Below are positions 1 to 13,111 of a stretch of DNA of 64,000 nucleotides, in pieces. The position numbers and the translations under genes are program-made. Source of the stretch: Mycetohabitans rhizoxinica HKI 454 (GTDB lineage: Bacteria > Pseudomonadota > Gammaproteobacteria > Burkholderiales > Burkholderiaceae); NCBI RefSeq assembly GCF_000198775.1, contig NC_014722.1, positions 949,518 to 1,013,517 on the forward strand. The letters run 5' to 3'. The notes under the pieces are model-generated. The model worked only from the letters and a program-made list of their open reading frames with translations, did no database searches and had not been told where the DNA came from. Positions within the stretch are counted from its first letter, which is position 1; every line of letters begins with the position of its first letter.

Positions 1-113
1 CGTGGGGTTTTGTTTTTGTGTGGATTTGTGCGGATCGACGGGAGCGTTCAGCGGTTAAAGGCCAGGGTCTTCAAGGCGGCGGGCGCCAACGGTCACATAG
101 GGCAAGACAGAAA

Positions 114-174
114 TTCGCATCGGGCCACGGCAGTTCGCAGTTGCCGGCGCCTGGATCGGCGGCATGCTGATAAT
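114..174 (+). promoter_or_regulatory. PIP-box / hrpII-box promoter of the type III gene
   Basis: TTCGC at 114-118 and TTCGC at 134-138 are separated by exactly 15 bases, the consensus plant-inducible-promoter box (read as TTCG-N16-TTCG it is also the Ralstonia hrpII box). A -10-like GATAAT lies at 169-174, 30 bases after the box, the spacing reported for HrpX/HrpB-dependent promoters, which lack a -35. The start of transcription would be near 181, leaving a leader of about 75 bases before the ATG at 256. Binding by an AraC-type HrpB/HrpX regulator is inferred; the regulator gene is not in this window. Confidence 0.75.
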
Positions 175-255
175 CGATTCACGATCCGTTGTCCCGTTCA
201 GGGCATGTCTTGCGCACCACTGTTGCTGGCGCGCCACCGAGAGGAGCCAAACTCG

Positions 256-2148
256 ATGAATACCTTAGTGCAGCAGTGGAGCGGCCCATGGCTCGACATG
301 CGACTGCAAATGCCCCAAGCCGACGCCAAGTCTGACGCGCAGAGTGATCAACTCCCGCCCCACTTGAGCTTGTTGGGGCTGTTCTACCTAGATTCAGAGT
401 CGAAAAACTCCAATGTCGGCGACAGCGATGCGCAGGCCAATACATGGGCTCCCCCGACGCAGACAGCGCACGATGGCACCCAAGCGAACCGGTCTAGTAC
501 CGCATCGAATACGCCATCGAGCAGCGAGAAATCGGATGCATCAGCCTTCGGCAACCGCGCCTTTGTGATCCATGCGCCGTTCGTTACCGTCAATGACGAG
601 CAGGATGGGTCAGACGACGATGCGACCATTGTGGACGGGGCCGACACGGATACCGACACGACAGAATGCTGTGGTGACGACGAGTTTGTTCAAGTCGATC
701 CGAAGTATGCCACCCTCGATAATTTTATTGACCAGTACGAAGGCGACGACTTATCGAAGTGGAACGACATGGCATCGGCCGGTCAGTGTATCGCGCTGGA
801 GCGTCCGATTGCCGCGGTGCAGATCCTGAGCGGCAAAGTTGACGGGGCCACCGATGAGATGAAGCAAGCCGCGCTGCAGTATGTCAACGACAATCCGTCG
901 CTCCAGAGTGCACTGCAGCGAACCGGTGCATTGAAGAGTGATGGAACGGTTGACCAGGGAAAAATGGGCGACTTTCTAAACTCGGTTCATAAAAATCTGG
1001 AACAGGCCGATAACAATATCCAGGAGTATATGAAGAAGCACCCAGACGCCGATCCCGATTCGTTGGCAACGGCGCGCTCGGCTGCGTTGCTGCAAGCCTA
1101 CATCGCAATCACCGGCGAGTCCACAGGTCATCAAGACGCCGGTGGCAAGAACCATAGCTACAACGGCGGAAAGGGCGGAGGCATGGTGGCGACAAAAGAG
1201 CAAGTCTTCAACCTAACGAAAAACGATGGTTTCGCCGATGCGGTGAAAAATTCCGCTAAGGCATTGTCGACCAACGGCGGGTTCGATGCGCTCGATCGTG
1301 CGGGTGTCGACAAGGCCACGAACAAGGCCGACAACCTGATCAACGATGACAATCTGACAAGCTTCATCAAGGACGAGGCGCCGACGGACGAACAATCCGA
1401 CTTAAGCTTCTTGAAAGATGCAGGCCTGAAAAACATCACGGCCAATACCGATATCAGTACACTGAATCAGGACATCTTCGCTCACCCCGGCAATTACACG
1501 GCGGAGCAGAAGGCCGCGGTCATGTGCAAGCTGATGCAGACGCTCATTAACGTGCAGGCCGGCGGCAGCGATCATTTACGCAACGTCGATGAGACGGTCA
1601 AAGTGCTCTCGCAGGATATCCAGACACTGGCCAAGGATCCGGCCGTGGGCGAGTACCTAAAGAAGAACTTGCCGCCGGAAATGGAAAGCCTTGCGCAGCT
1701 GTTCGAGAAGGCGGGCGGTGGTGCGGCGTCGAGCGGCGGCGCCGAAGGGACCGATTCCAGCGGCAACGGATCATCCAGCGCGAACCCGACCGACATCATC
1801 GACACGATCAAGGATGCGGTCAAGGGCACCAAGGACGTCGGCTCATGGGTTGCTCGTGGCGCCGGTGCGGCGGGTGAGGCCGCGGCGGAAACGGGAGAGG
1901 TGGCCACCAAGATTGCGACGACCGCTGCCCGCGTCGCGGGCAACGTGGCGGGCGAAGCCGTCGCGGGGATTGTCGGCGCGGTATCGACGGTGCTCGATGC
2001 ACTCGGGCCGATAGGCGAAATCGCCGGTGTGATCGCGACGATTGTGTCGGCGATCGTCGAAGCGGTGCACAAGAAGCAGAATCAGGAGAAGTTTGCCGAT
2101 AACGTGAATCCGACGCTGCAGCAATTCGGCATTCCATTGCCAACCTGA
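256..2148 (+). CDS. HrpF/NolX-family type III secretion translocon protein (putative)
   Basis: Predicted 630-residue protein that would be exported by a type III secretion system and help form the host-membrane pore. The reading frame is open from position 10, but ATG 256 is chosen because GAGGAG (241-246) sits 9 bases upstream and the PIP-box promoter precedes it. The N-terminal ~150 residues are acidic and Asp/Ser/Thr rich with no signal peptide. The middle is helical, with an HPxNYTxEQKAAVM-type segment that I associate with HrpF/NolX. A Gly/Ala-rich hydrophobic stretch (about residues 515-602) ends in membrane-like helices, followed by a short polar tail ending in GIPLP. HrpF/PopF translocators have C-terminal hydrophobic segments. 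Family assignment is from memory of motifs, not a search; a secreted effector is the alternative. The location beside recQ and away from any visible hrp/hrc cluster is unusual. Confidence 0.6.
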   Translation: MNTLVQQWSGPWLDMRLQMPQADAKSDAQSDQLPPHLSLLGLFYLDSESKNSNVGDSDAQANTWAPPTQTAHDGTQANRSSTASNTPSSSEKSDASAFGNRAFVIHAPFVTVNDEQDGSDDDATIVDGADTDTDTTECCGDDEFVQVDPKYATLDNFIDQYEGDDLSKWNDMASAGQCIALERPIAAVQILSGKVDGATDEMKQAALQYVNDNPSLQSALQRTGALKSDGTVDQGKMGDFLNSVHKNLEQADNNIQEYMKKHPDADPDSLATARSAALLQAYIAITGESTGHQDAGGKNHSYNGGKGGGMVATKEQVFNLTKNDGFADAVKNSAKALSTNGGFDALDRAGVDKATNKADNLINDDNLTSFIKDEAPTDEQSDLSFLKDAGLKNITANTDISTLNQDIFAHPGNYTAEQKAAVMCKLMQTLINVQAGGSDHLRNVDETVKVLSQDIQTLAKDPAVGEYLKKNLPPEMESLAQLFEKAGGGAASSGGAEGTDSSGNGSSSANPTDIIDTIKDAVKGTKDVGSWVARGAGAAGEAAAETGEVATKIATTAARVAGNVAGEAVAGIVGAVSTVLDALGPIGEIAGVIATIVSAIVEAVHKKQNQEKFADNVNPTLQQFGIPLPT

Positions 2149-2168
2149 TCCGCTGTTGGAACCCGATT

Positions 2169-2666
2169 ATGCGACGAATCGTGTATCACCGTGGCGATGA
2201 GGTCATGCGCTTTGTCGCTGCGGCAACGGGCGAGGCGAGCTATAACGACTGCACGACGATTGGGCTCGAAAAAGACGGCCATATCGTGGCCGGCGTGGTG
2301 TACCAGGGGTACAACGGCCCGAATGTGCTGATGCACTGCGCGATGCTGGAGTCGCGTCATCTGCTGACGCCGGCATTTCTGTCGGCGGTTTTTCTGTATC
2401 CGTTCGTGGTGCTCAACTGCCGGCGGGTGACGGGGCTGGTGCGCACGGATAACCTGCGTGCGCAGCGGCTCGACGAGCACCTGGGTTTTCGGCGTGAAGG
2501 CATCATGCGCGAGGGCGCCGGAGACGGCACGGATTTCATCCTCTATGGCATGCTCAAGCAGGAATGCCGCTTCCTGCGCGGACGATATTTGCAGGCACTG
2601 CAGCAGGAGCTGGGGCTGATTATGCCGGGGCCGATGCGGGCCCGGCGCGCCGAGTCGTCTAAGTGA
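2169..2666 (+). CDS. GNAT-family N-acetyltransferase, phage-like
   Basis: 165 residues. The central part carries the GNAT pattern: a strand followed by [17 protein letters not shown] (about residues 97-113), the usual acetyl-CoA-binding helix and the LGFxxEG turn. The N-terminal layout (RIVY...V..FVA...[22 protein letters not shown]) resembles small GNAT proteins common in prophages of Burkholderia. It starts 20 bases after the stop of the putative translocon gene with only a weak ribosome site, so it is probably co-transcribed from the PIP-box promoter. Substrate is unknown. It could be an ordinary phage remnant or an acetyltransferase acting in the host or on type III proteins; nothing in the sequence decides this. 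Confidence 0.7.
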   Translation: MRRIVYHRGDEVMRFVAAATGEASYNDCTTIGLEKDGHIVAGVVYQGYNGPNVLMHCAMLESRHLLTPAFLSAVFLYPFVVLNCRRVTGLVRTDNLRAQRLDEHLGFRREGIMREGAGDGTDFILYGMLKQECRFLRGRYLQALQQELGLIMPGPMRARRAESSK

Positions 2667-2784
2667 TGCCCACAGAGCGGTATCCTTCATCGGCCATCGG
2701 CCAGGTATCGCTGCCCACGCGCGGTTGTTAAAATGTACGGGTCTGAACGCGCACGCTGCGTGCCGTTCCTATCCGTGGAGTTGC

Positions 2785-4635
2785 ATGTCCCGCTGTCTTG
2801 CGTTGCTTAAAGAGGTCTTCGGCTATCCGGCGTTTCGCGGACCGCAGGCCGATATCGTCGAACATGTCGCGGCGGGGCACGACAGCCTCGTGCTGATGCC
2901 CACCGGGGGCGGCAAGTCGTTGTGCTATCAGATTCCCGCGCTGGTGCGCCACGAAGCTGGCCTGGGCGCCGGCATCGTGGTGTCGCCGCTGATCGCGTTG
3001 ATGCAGGACCAGGTCGCAGCGTTGACCGAGGCGGGGGTGCGGGCGGCCTACGTGAACTCGGCGCTCACCGCGGCCGAGGCGGCGGCGACCGAGCGCGCGT
3101 TCGCACGTGGTGAGTTGCAATTGTTGTACGTGGCACCGGAGCGACTGCTGACGGCGCGGTTCCTGGAGTTGCTCGCGCGCAGCCGGATAGGGTTGTTCGC
3201 GATCGACGAAGCCCACTGCGTGTCGCAGTGGGGCCATGATTTCCGGCCCGAATACATGCAGCTATCCGCGCTGCACGAGCGTTTCCCGCAGGTGCCCCGC
3301 ATTGCGTTGACCGCGACGGCGGACGCGCTCACGCGCGAGGAAATCATCGAGCGGCTCGCGTTGAACAACGCTCGGGTGTTCATTTCGAGCTTCGATCGGC
3401 CAAACATTCGTTACCGGATCGTCGAGAAGGATAACGCGCGTACGCAATTACTCGACTTTATCCGGGCCGAACACACCAACGTGGACGGTACCACCGATTC
3501 GGGCATCGTCTATTGCCTATCGCGGCGCAAGGTCGAGGAGACCGCCGACTGGCTGGTGCAGCAGGGGCTGCGCGCGTTACCGTATCACGCCGGCATGGAC
3601 GCGCAGCTTCGCCAGCGGCACCAGCAGGTCTTCCAGCACGAGGAGGGTGTGGTGATGTGCGCGACGATCGCGTTCGGAATGGGGATTGACAAGCCGGACG
3701 TGCGCTTCGTCGCGCATCTGGACCTGCCCAAGAGCATCGAAGGCTACTATCAGGAAACCGGCCGGGCCGGCCGCGATGGCCTTGCGTCCAACGCGTGGAT
3801 GGCCTATGGGCTGGGCGACGTCGTGCAACAGCGCAAGATGATCGACGAGTCCGAGGCTGACGAACTGCACAAGCGAGTGCAAACGGCGAAGCTCGATGCG
3901 TTGCTTGGATTGTGCGAGACGGCTGGATGCCGGCGCGTGCATCTGCTCGGCTATTTTGGTGAAACGGGCCAGCCATGTGGCAACTGTGATACGTGCCTGG
4001 AGCCGCCAGCAACCTGGGATGGCACTCGCGAGGCACAGATGGCGCTCTCGTGCGTATACCGCGTGCAGCGGGCCAGCGGCTTTGGATTTGGCGCGGGCCA
4101 CCTGATCGACATATTGCGCGGCAATGCAACCGAGCGCGTCAAGCAACGGAAGCACGACGCGTTAAGCACCTTTGGTATCGGCGCGGCATTGTCAGAGGCG
4201 CAATGGCGGGCGATTTTCCGTCAGTTGATTGCGCTGGGCCTGCTTGCAGTCGATCATGGAGGCCACGGCGTACTGGTGCTCACGCAGGCGAGCAAGCCGG
4301 TGTTGAAGGGGGAGCGCAACATCACGCTGCGCCGGTATGCCAAACCCAAACGGGTGCGCGAGGCGGATGGTGCACGCCGTGGCGAGCGCACCGATCCGAC
4401 CGCCGGCATGTCGCCGCGCCAGCGCGCGCGCTGGGACCGGTTGCGCGCCTGGCGCAGCGAGACAGCTAAGGCCGACGGCGTGCCGGCCTACGTGATTTTT
4501 CACGATGCGACGTTGGCCGAACTGGCCCGTAGCGCGCCGGTTTCGCTCGATGAGCTGCGCGGCGTACCGGGCCTGGGCGCGCGCAAATTCGAGCGTTTCG
4601 GGGATGAACTGCTCGACGTCATCAGCGACGACTGA
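2785..4635 (+). CDS. recQ: ATP-dependent DNA helicase RecQ
   Basis: 3'-5' DNA helicase of the RecF repair pathway. From ATG 2785 (GTGGAG just upstream) the protein has 616 residues, the usual RecQ length. Visible parts: the [10 protein letters not shown] motif 0 (residues 12-21), Walker A TGGGKS (Lys44), DEAH box (141-144), the helicase C-terminal half, the zinc-binding cysteines (Cys377, 398, 401, 404), a winged-helix region and a C-terminal HRDC domain (about 535-610). The frame is open further upstream to 2725 but that extension has no family match. In Burkholderia recQ commonly lies just upstream of the str operon, as here. No co-transcription with rpsL is expected because a good promoter lies between them. 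Confidence 0.95.
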   Translation: MSRCLALLKEVFGYPAFRGPQADIVEHVAAGHDSLVLMPTGGGKSLCYQIPALVRHEAGLGAGIVVSPLIALMQDQVAALTEAGVRAAYVNSALTAAEAAATERAFARGELQLLYVAPERLLTARFLELLARSRIGLFAIDEAHCVSQWGHDFRPEYMQLSALHERFPQVPRIALTATADALTREEIIERLALNNARVFISSFDRPNIRYRIVEKDNARTQLLDFIRAEHTNVDGTTDSGIVYCLSRRKVEETADWLVQQGLRALPYHAGMDAQLRQRHQQVFQHEEGVVMCATIAFGMGIDKPDVRFVAHLDLPKSIEGYYQETGRAGRDGLASNAWMAYGLGDVVQQRKMIDESEADELHKRVQTAKLDALLGLCETAGCRRVHLLGYFGETGQPCGNCDTCLEPPATWDGTREAQMALSCVYRVQRASGFGFGAGHLIDILRGNATERVKQRKHDALSTFGIGAALSEAQWRAIFRQLIALGLLAVDHGGHGVLVLTQASKPVLKGERNITLRRYAKPKRVREADGARRGERTDPTAGMSPRQRARWDRLRAWRSETAKADGVPAYVIFHDATLAELARSAPVSLDELRGVPGLGARKFERFGDELLDVISDD

Positions 4636-4679
4636 CGGCGGTAGTCGCTCCGCCGACGTGATCCAATGCGCGCAACCTG

Positions 4680-4709
4680 TTGACGTACTTGCAAATTTTG
4701 GATTACTAT
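4680..4709 (+). promoter_or_regulatory. sigma-70 promoter of the str operon
   Basis: TTGACG (4680-4685) and TACTAT (4704-4709) with an 18-base spacer. It lies 45 bases after the recQ stop and about 210 bases upstream of rpsL, in the only intergenic stretch before the operon. No inverted repeat surrounds this -10, unlike the promoters further down the ribosomal cluster. The remaining leader (4716-4917) contains no gene I can support. Confidence 0.6.
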
Positions 4710-4917
4710 GCCAGGTTCCGGTATTCGGCGCAATTGCGCTCGCATCGCTGGTCGCCCTTTTTGTCATTTGTGGGCGGGCCGGCTGTCAGCATGGCGGGCG
4801 TGGCACTATCGCCGCCGATATGCCGGTGTCGGTTCATCGGGTGGCGTGTGTGCAACCATTCAGGTCCGCTTGCCCGGGCCTGCGCCGTCCGATTTTGTCT
4901 ATTTCCAGGAATCAACA

Positions 4918-5298
4918 ATGCCAACCATCAATCAATTGGTTCGCAAAGGCCGCACTTCGGAGCATGTGAAGAGCAAGAGTCCGGCCTTGCAGGACTGTCC
5001 GCAGCGTCGCGGCGTGTGCACCCGTGTGTACACGACGACGCCAAAAAAGCCGAACTCGGCGCTTCGTAAGGTCGCGAAGGTTCGTTTGACGAATGGCTTC
5101 GAGGTCATCTCGTACATCGGTGGTGAAGGCCACAACCTGCAAGAGCACTCGGTCGTGCTGATTCGCGGCGGCCGGGTTAAGGACTTGCCGGGTGTGCGTT
5201 ACCACATGGTGCGCGGCTCGCTCGACACGCAAGGCGTTAAGGACCGTAAGCAGGCCCGCTCGAAGTACGGTGCGAAGCGCGCCAAGGCGGGTAAGTAA
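4918..5298 (+). CDS. rpsL: 30S ribosomal protein S12
   Basis: 126 residues, full length, with the conserved [11 protein letters not shown] start and [14 protein letters not shown] segment. S12 lies at the decoding centre and is the first gene of the str operon. Lys43 and Lys88, the classic streptomycin-resistance positions, are both wild-type lysine, so this allele is expected to be streptomycin sensitive. ATG 4918 gives the standard N-terminus; in-frame codons upstream belong to the leader. AGGAATCAACA precedes the start. Confidence 0.98.
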   Translation: MPTINQLVRKGRTSEHVKSKSPALQDCPQRRGVCTRVYTTTPKKPNSALRKVAKVRLTNGFEVISYIGGEGHNLQEHSVVLIRGGRVKDLPGVRYHMVRGSLDTQGVKDRKQARSKYGAKRAKAGK

Positions 5299-5461
5299 GC
5301 TGTATCGCCCGTCGATGCAAAGGCGGTGGTGCCGGATCGGTCGGTGCTATCGAGTAAGTGGTCACCCGGCCAAGCTGGTTAGTCGTGAGATGGATCGGGT
5401 TAGTTGGTGGCCGCGGGGTGGGGAAAGCAACCGCTCCAACTGAACAGTCAAAGGAACAGAA

Positions 5462-5932
5462 ATGCCGCGTCGTCGCGAAGTCCCCAAGCGGGAAATATTG
5501 CCGGACCCGAAGTTCGGTAATGTTGATGTTGCAAAATTCATGAACGTACTGATGTTGTCGGGCAAGAAGTCAGTGGCCGAACGCATCGTGTACGGGGCTT
5601 TCGAGCAAATTCAGGGCAAGGCCGGCAAGGACCCCCTGGAAGTGTTCACTGTCGCGCTGAGCAACGTGAAGCCGGTGGTTGAAGTGAAGAGCCGCCGCGT
5701 TGGAGGTGCGAACTACCAGGTTCCGGTCGAAGTGCGCCCGTCGCGCCGTATGGCATTGGCGATGCGCTGGTTGCGCGAGGCCGCGAAGAAGCGTAGCGAG
5801 AAGTCGATGGCGCTGCGCCTGGCCGGTGAACTGCTCGAGGCCGCGGAAGGTCGGGGTGGCGCGATGAAGAAGCGCGACGAAGTGCACCGGATGGCGGAAG
5901 CGAACAGGGCTTTCTCGCATTTCCGTTTCTAA
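5462..5932 (+). CDS. rpsG: 30S ribosomal protein S7
   Basis: 156 residues with the [19 protein letters not shown] start and the [22 protein letters not shown] tail. S7 binds the 3' major domain of 16S rRNA and nucleates assembly of the head. AAAGGA lies just upstream of ATG 5462. The 163-base rpsL-rpsG gap is a likely site for S7 translational feedback, as in other bacteria, but I cannot identify the binding structure with certainty. Confidence 0.98.
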   Translation: MPRRREVPKREILPDPKFGNVDVAKFMNVLMLSGKKSVAERIVYGAFEQIQGKAGKDPLEVFTVALSNVKPVVEVKSRRVGGANYQVPVEVRPSRRMALAMRWLREAAKKRSEKSMALRLAGELLEAAEGRGGAMKKRDEVHRMAEANRAFSHFRF

Positions 5933-5976
5933 AGCCCGTTTAGGCTGGAAAGCCTGGCAAACGGAGAAGGAAATTC

Positions 5977-6008
5977 CGGGCGGGTGCGCTTCCGAAGCGC
6001 CTCGCCCG
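5977..6008 (+). other. Strong hairpin between rpsG and fusA
   Basis: CGGGCG (5977-5982) pairs with CGCCCG (6003-6008), and inside it GCGCTT (5986-5991) pairs with AAGCGC (5995-6000) around a CCG loop. It is followed by TTTGTG, not a full T-run, so it may be an mRNA-processing or partial attenuation structure rather than a terminator. Confidence 0.5.
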
Positions 6009-6064
6009 TTTGTGTTAAGGCGCACCGGGGTTCTCCCGCTGCGCAATCCTCTTGAGAGATTAAA

Positions 6065-8167
<2,103 letters not shown>

Positions 8168-8212
8168 TCGGTTGGCAACGCATTCACGAAACACTTTTGA
8201 AAGAAGAGAAAC

Positions 8213-9403
<1,191 letters not shown>

Positions 9404-9440
9404 AATCGCTGGTTTGCTGTAGCGGTACATCGTAGTGTCC

Positions 9441-9478
9441 GGAGCGGGCCGCCCGTTTCCCGATCGGGGGCCTGCTCC
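9441..9478 (+). other. Hairpin between tuf and rpsJ
   Basis: GGAGCGGGCC (9441-9450) can pair with GGCCTGCTCC (9469-9478), ten pairs with one G-U. There is no T-run after it. It could separate tuf mRNA from rpsJ by processing; it is not a clear terminator. Confidence 0.4.
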
Positions 9479-9531
9479 ACGTTCTTTGGTTATGGCGATG
9501 TCATGTCGCCTCGCTCTTTACAGGAAATGTC

Positions 9532-9843
9532 ATGCAGAAGCAGAAAATCCGTATCCGCCTGAAAGCTTTCGACTACAAGCTGGTCGATCAATCAGCGCGG
9601 CAGATTTTCGAGACGGTACAGCGCACCGGCGCGATCCTCGTCGGCCCGATCCCGCTGCCGCGGCGCATCCAGCGCTTTGACATCCTGCGTTCGCCGCACG
9701 TGAATAAGACGTCGCGCGATCAGCTGGAAATCCGCACGCACCTGCGTCTGCTGGATATCGTCGACCCGACTGATAAGACCGTGGATGCGCTCATGAAGCT
9801 CGACTTGCCGGCGGGCGTCGATGTCGAAATCAAGCTACAGTAA
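9532..9843 (+). CDS. rpsJ: 30S ribosomal protein S10 / NusE
   Basis: 103 residues, complete, beginning [21 protein letters not shown]10 is a 30S head protein and also the NusE transcription antitermination factor. The gene sits 128 bases after tuf, and a separate promoter lies after it, so in this genome rpsJ appears to be transcribed mainly with the str operon rather than heading the S10 operon as in Escherichia coli. AGGAAATGTC places the ribosome site just ahead of ATG 9532. Confidence 0.97.
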   Translation: MQKQKIRIRLKAFDYKLVDQSARQIFETVQRTGAILVGPIPLPRRIQRFDILRSPHVNKTSRDQLEIRTHLRLLDIVDPTDKTVDALMKLDLPAGVDVEIKLQ

Positions 9844-9902
9844 CGCGGCTTTGCGGCGCCCCATGCATGGCGATGGCGTGGCGTGCCTAAGTCATTGATT
9901 GC

Positions 9903-9943
9903 TTGCGAAAAACGAAAAGCCTTGCTACAATGCTAGGCTTTTC
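9903..9943 (+). promoter_or_regulatory. Promoter of the rplC-led S10 operon, -10 inside a palindrome
   Basis: TTGCGA (9903-9908), a 17-base spacer and TACAAT (9926-9931). The -10 is exactly centred in an imperfect palindrome: GAAAAGCCTTGC (9914-9925) and GCTAGGCTTTTC (9932-9943) pair at 11 of 12 positions, leaving TACAAT as the loop. The start of transcription would fall near 9938, about 114 bases ahead of rplC. Whether the palindrome is an operator or the end of the upstream transcript is unknown. Confidence 0.65.
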
Positions 9944-10051
9944 GCGTATTTGCGTTAAAAAGCCGTGTGGCAGGCGGGCGTCAGCCTCTTGCCTGTTCGC
10001 CGGTGTTTCGTAATCAGCCCCGACCAATCGCAGTCGGGAATGGAGAAAACG

Positions 10052-10708
10052 ATGAGCCTTGGACTCGTAGGTCGCAAGGTTGGGATGACCCGTATTTTCA
10101 CGGCTGACGGTGATTCAATTCCCGTGACCGTGCTGGACGTGTCGGACAACCGCGTGACGCAGATCAAGACCGTTGAAACGGACGGTTATACGGCCGTGCA
10201 AGTTGCTTTCGGCGAGCGTCGCGCGTCGCGTGTGACCAAGCCGTTGGCCGGTCATCTCGCCAAAGCCGGTGTTCAAGCCGGTGAAATCCTAAAGGAATTT
10301 CGCATCGAAGCCGACAAGGCGGCCGAGCTGTCGCCAGGCTCGGTGGTCGGTGTCGATTTATTCGAAGTGGGTCAGAAGGTCGACGTGCAGGGCGTGTCCA
10401 TCGGTAAGGGCTATGCCGGTACGATCAAGCGCTACAACTTCGGTTCGGGCCGCGCGTCGCACGGTAACTCGCGTTCGCACAATGTGCCGGGCTCGATCGG
10501 CATGGCGCAGGATCCGGGCCGTGTGTTCCCGGGCAAGCGCATGACCGGCCACCTCGGTGATGTGACGGCCACCACGCAGAATCTCGAGATCGCACGTATC
10601 GACGCGCAGCGCAAGCTTATCCTCGTTAAAGGTGCGGTGCCGGGCGCAAAGGGCGGCAAAGTTTTTGTGACGCCGGCCGTCAAGGCTCGTGCGAAGAAGG
10701 GGGCGTGA
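10052..10708 (+). CDS. rplC: 50S ribosomal protein L3
   Basis: 218 residues. ATG 10052 is chosen: GGAG (10042-10045) is 6 bases upstream and the protein then begins [16 protein letters not shown], the family start; the open frame upstream to 9965 is leader. Contains the central [20 protein letters not shown] loop that reaches the peptidyl transferase centre, including the conserved Gln in GMAQDPGRV that is methylated in some bacteria. First gene of the transcript starting at the palindromic promoter. Confidence 0.97.
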   Translation: MSLGLVGRKVGMTRIFTADGDSIPVTVLDVSDNRVTQIKTVETDGYTAVQVAFGERRASRVTKPLAGHLAKAGVQAGEILKEFRIEADKAAELSPGSVVGVDLFEVGQKVDVQGVSIGKGYAGTIKRYNFGSGRASHGNSRSHNVPGSIGMAQDPGRVFPGKRMTGHLGDVTATTQNLEIARIDAQRKLILVKGAVPGAKGGKVFVTPAVKARAKKGA

Positions 10709-10710
10709 CA

Positions 10711-11331
10711 ATGGAATTGAAGCTCCTGAACGACCAAGGTCAGGAAAGCGCGGGTGTGAACGCATCGGACATCGTGTTCGGTCGTGATTACAATGAAGCG
10801 CTGATCCACCAGATCGTCGTCGCGTACCAGGCGAACGCGCGCAGCGGTAATCGCGCGCAGAAGGATCGCGAGCAAGTCAAGCACACGACTAAGAAGCCGT
10901 GGCGCCAGAAGGGCACGGGCCGCGCCCGTGCTGGTATGTCGTCAAGCCCGTTGTGGCGCGGCGGTGGCCGTATCTTCCCGAACTCGCCGGAAGAAAACTT
11001 CGGCCAGAAGGTCAACAAGAAGATGTTCCGCGCCGGCGTCTGCTCGATCCTGTCGCAGCTTGCCCGCGAAGGCCGTCTGTCGGTGGTCGAGGACATCAAG
11101 CTCGACGCGCCGAAGACCAAGCTGCTGGCGGCCAAGTTCAAGGCCATGGGGCTCGAGTCGGTGCTCGTGATTACCGATACCGTCGACGAGAACCTGTACC
11201 TTGCGTCGCGCAACCTGCCGCATGTGGCGGTTGTCGAGCCGCGTTATGCCGACCCACTGTCGCTGATCTACTTCAAAAAAGTGCTGGTCACGAAGGCTGC
11301 GGTCGCCCAGATCGAGGAGTTGCTGTCATGA
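10711..11331 (+). CDS. rplD: 50S ribosomal protein L4
   Basis: 206 residues from ATG 10711, two bases after the rplC stop; a GTG six bases earlier overlaps that stop and is less likely. Contains the conserved exit-tunnel loop ([15 protein letters not shown]...[13 protein letters not shown]). In Escherichia coli L4 represses its own operon; whether the long rplC leader here has the matching target cannot be told by eye. Confidence 0.97.
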   Translation: MELKLLNDQGQESAGVNASDIVFGRDYNEALIHQIVVAYQANARSGNRAQKDREQVKHTTKKPWRQKGTGRARAGMSSSPLWRGGGRIFPNSPEENFGQKVNKKMFRAGVCSILSQLAREGRLSVVEDIKLDAPKTKLLAAKFKAMGLESVLVITDTVDENLYLASRNLPHVAVVEPRYADPLSLIYFKKVLVTKAAVAQIEELLS

Positions 11332-11642
11332 GCGAAATTCGCAAGAACGATCATCGTTTGATGCAGGTTCTGCTCGCGCCGGTGATCTCCGAGAAGGCGA
11401 CGCTGGTGGCCGACAAGAACGAGCAAGTCGTATTCGACATCGCGCCCGACGCCACGAAGCAGGAAGTCAAGGCGGCAGTCGAATTGCTGTTCAAGGTCGA
11501 AGTGGACTCGGTCAACGTGCTGAATGTGAAGGGCAAAGCCAAGCGCTTTGGCCGTTTCATGGGCCGCCGCAAGGACGTGCGCAAGGCGTACGTGAACCTG
11601 AAGCCGGGCCAGGAAATCAATTTTGAAGCGGAGGCCAAGTAA
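11328..11642 (+). CDS. rplW: 50S ribosomal protein L23
   Basis: 104 residues, starting [27 protein letters not shown] 11328 overlaps the rplD stop as ATGA, indicating translational coupling. L23 lies at the polypeptide exit and docks trigger factor and SRP. The longer open frame upstream is a shadow of rplD. Confidence 0.97.
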   Translation: MSEIRKNDHRLMQVLLAPVISEKATLVADKNEQVVFDIAPDATKQEVKAAVELLFKVEVDSVNVLNVKGKAKRFGRFMGRRKDVRKAYVNLKPGQEINFEAEAK

Positions 11643-11644
11643 TC

Positions 11645-12472
11645 ATGGCACTCGTTAAGCTCAAACCGACTTCGCCTGGCCGTCGTGCGATGGTGAAGGT
11701 GGTCAACAAGGACCTGCATAAGGGCAAGCCGTACGCGGCGCTGCTCGATAAGCAAAGTTCCACGGCTGGCCGCAACAATAATGGTCATATCACGACGCGC
11801 CACAAGGGCGGTGGTCACAAGCATCACTATCGCGTGGTCGATTTCCGTCGCAACAAGGACGGTATCCCGGCGAAGGTCGAGCGTCTCGAGTACGACCCGA
11901 ACCGTAGCGCGAACATTGCCCTGCTGTGCTATGCCGATGGCGAGCGCCGCTACATTATCGCGCCGAAGGGCGTGATGGTTGGCACTCAACTGTTGTCGGG
12001 CTCGGAAGCGCCGATTCGTGCAGGCAATACGCTGCCAATCCGCAATATTCCGGTGGGTACGACTATTCACTGTGTCGAAATGCTGCCGGGCAAGGGGGCG
12101 CAAATCGCGCGCTCGGCCGGCGCGTCGGCGATGCTGCTGGCTCGCGAAGGCACGTATGCGCAGGTTCGTCTGCGCTCGGGTGAAATCCGGCGCGTGCATA
12201 TCGAATGCCGTGCAACGATCGGTGAAGTCGGCAACGAGGAGCACAGCCTGCGCCAGATCGGCAAGGCTGGTGCGAATCGCTGGCGCGGTATCCGTCCGAC
12301 GGTCCGCGGTGTGGCCATGAACCCGATCGACCACCCGCACGGTGGCGGCGAGGGTCGTACGGCGGCGGGTCGCGATCCGGTCAGCCCGTGGGGTACGCCG
12401 GCGAAGGGCTTCCGCACGCGTCGCAACAAGCGCACGACGACGATGATCGTCCAGCGCCGTCACAAGCGTTAA
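11645..12472 (+). CDS. rplB: 50S ribosomal protein L2
   Basis: 275 residues, beginning [20 protein letters not shown], 2 bases after the rplW stop. The [17 protein letters not shown] segment near residues 220-236 includes the conserved histidine of the peptidyl transferase region. Full length with the usual basic C-terminus. Confidence 0.98.
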   Translation: MALVKLKPTSPGRRAMVKVVNKDLHKGKPYAALLDKQSSTAGRNNNGHITTRHKGGGHKHHYRVVDFRRNKDGIPAKVERLEYDPNRSANIALLCYADGERRYIIAPKGVMVGTQLLSGSEAPIRAGNTLPIRNIPVGTTIHCVEMLPGKGAQIARSAGASAMLLAREGTYAQVRLRSGEIRRVHIECRATIGEVGNEEHSLRQIGKAGANRWRGIRPTVRGVAMNPIDHPHGGGEGRTAAGRDPVSPWGTPAKGFRTRRNKRTTTMIVQRRHKR

Positions 12473-12482
12473 GGAGTAGGCA

Positions 12483-12758
12483 ATGGCACGTTCTGTTAAA
12501 AAAGGTCCGTTCTGCGACGCCCATTTGCTGAAGAAGGTTGAGGCGGCTGCAGCTTCGCGTGATAAGAAACCGATCAAGACCTGGTCGCGTCGTTCGACGA
12601 TCCTGCCGGATTTCATCGGCTTGACGATCGCCGTGCACAACGGCCGCCAGCATGTTCCGGTGTATGTGTCGGAAAACATGGTCGGCCACAAGCTCGGCGA
12701 ATTCGCGTTGACCCGTACCTTTAAGGGGCACGCGGCCGACAAGAAGGCCAAGAGATAA
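12483..12758 (+). CDS. rpsS: 30S ribosomal protein S19
   Basis: 91 residues, [20 protein letters not shown] start and the [20 protein letters not shown] end typical of S19, a 30S head protein that contacts S13. AAGGAG precedes the start. Complete and in order between rplB and rplV. Confidence 0.97.
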   Translation: MARSVKKGPFCDAHLLKKVEAAAASRDKKPIKTWSRRSTILPDFIGLTIAVHNGRQHVPVYVSENMVGHKLGEFALTRTFKGHAADKKAKR

Positions 12759-12770
12759 GGGGCAATCAAG

Positions 12771-13100
12771 ATGGAAGTGAAGGCAATTCATCGCGGTGCC
12801 CGCATTTCGGCGCAGAAGACGCGCCTTGTGGCCGACCAGATTCGCGGTTTGCCGGTTGACAAGGCCCTAAATATTCTGACGTTTTCGCCGAAGAAAGCGG
12901 CGGGTATCGTCAAGAAGGTGGTGCTGTCGGCGATCGCCAATGCGGAACACAACGAGGGTGCAGACATCGACGAGTTGAAGATCAAGACGATCTACGTCGA
13001 CAAGGCAGCTTCGCTGAAGCGTTTCACCGCGCGCGCGAAGGGTCGTGGCAACCGTATCGAGAAGCAATCCTGTCACATCACTGTGACGGTCGGGAATTAA
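12771..13100 (+). CDS. rplV: 50S ribosomal protein L22
   Basis: 109 residues, [26 protein letters not shown] start. The C-terminal beta-hairpin that lines the exit tunnel ([25 protein letters not shown]) is intact with no macrolide-resistance-type deletion visible. Ribosome site AAGGGG upstream of ATG 12771. Confidence 0.97.
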   Translation: MEVKAIHRGARISAQKTRLVADQIRGLPVDKALNILTFSPKKAAGIVKKVVLSAIANAEHNEGADIDELKIKTIYVDKAASLKRFTARAKGRGNRIEKQSCHITVTVGN

Positions 13101-13111
13101 GGGGTCACACG

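Noticed and set aside
11351-12769. A 472-codon minus-strand frame over rplW, rplB and rpsS
   Set aside because: Shadow of highly biased ribosomal protein genes; no ribosome site and no family features.
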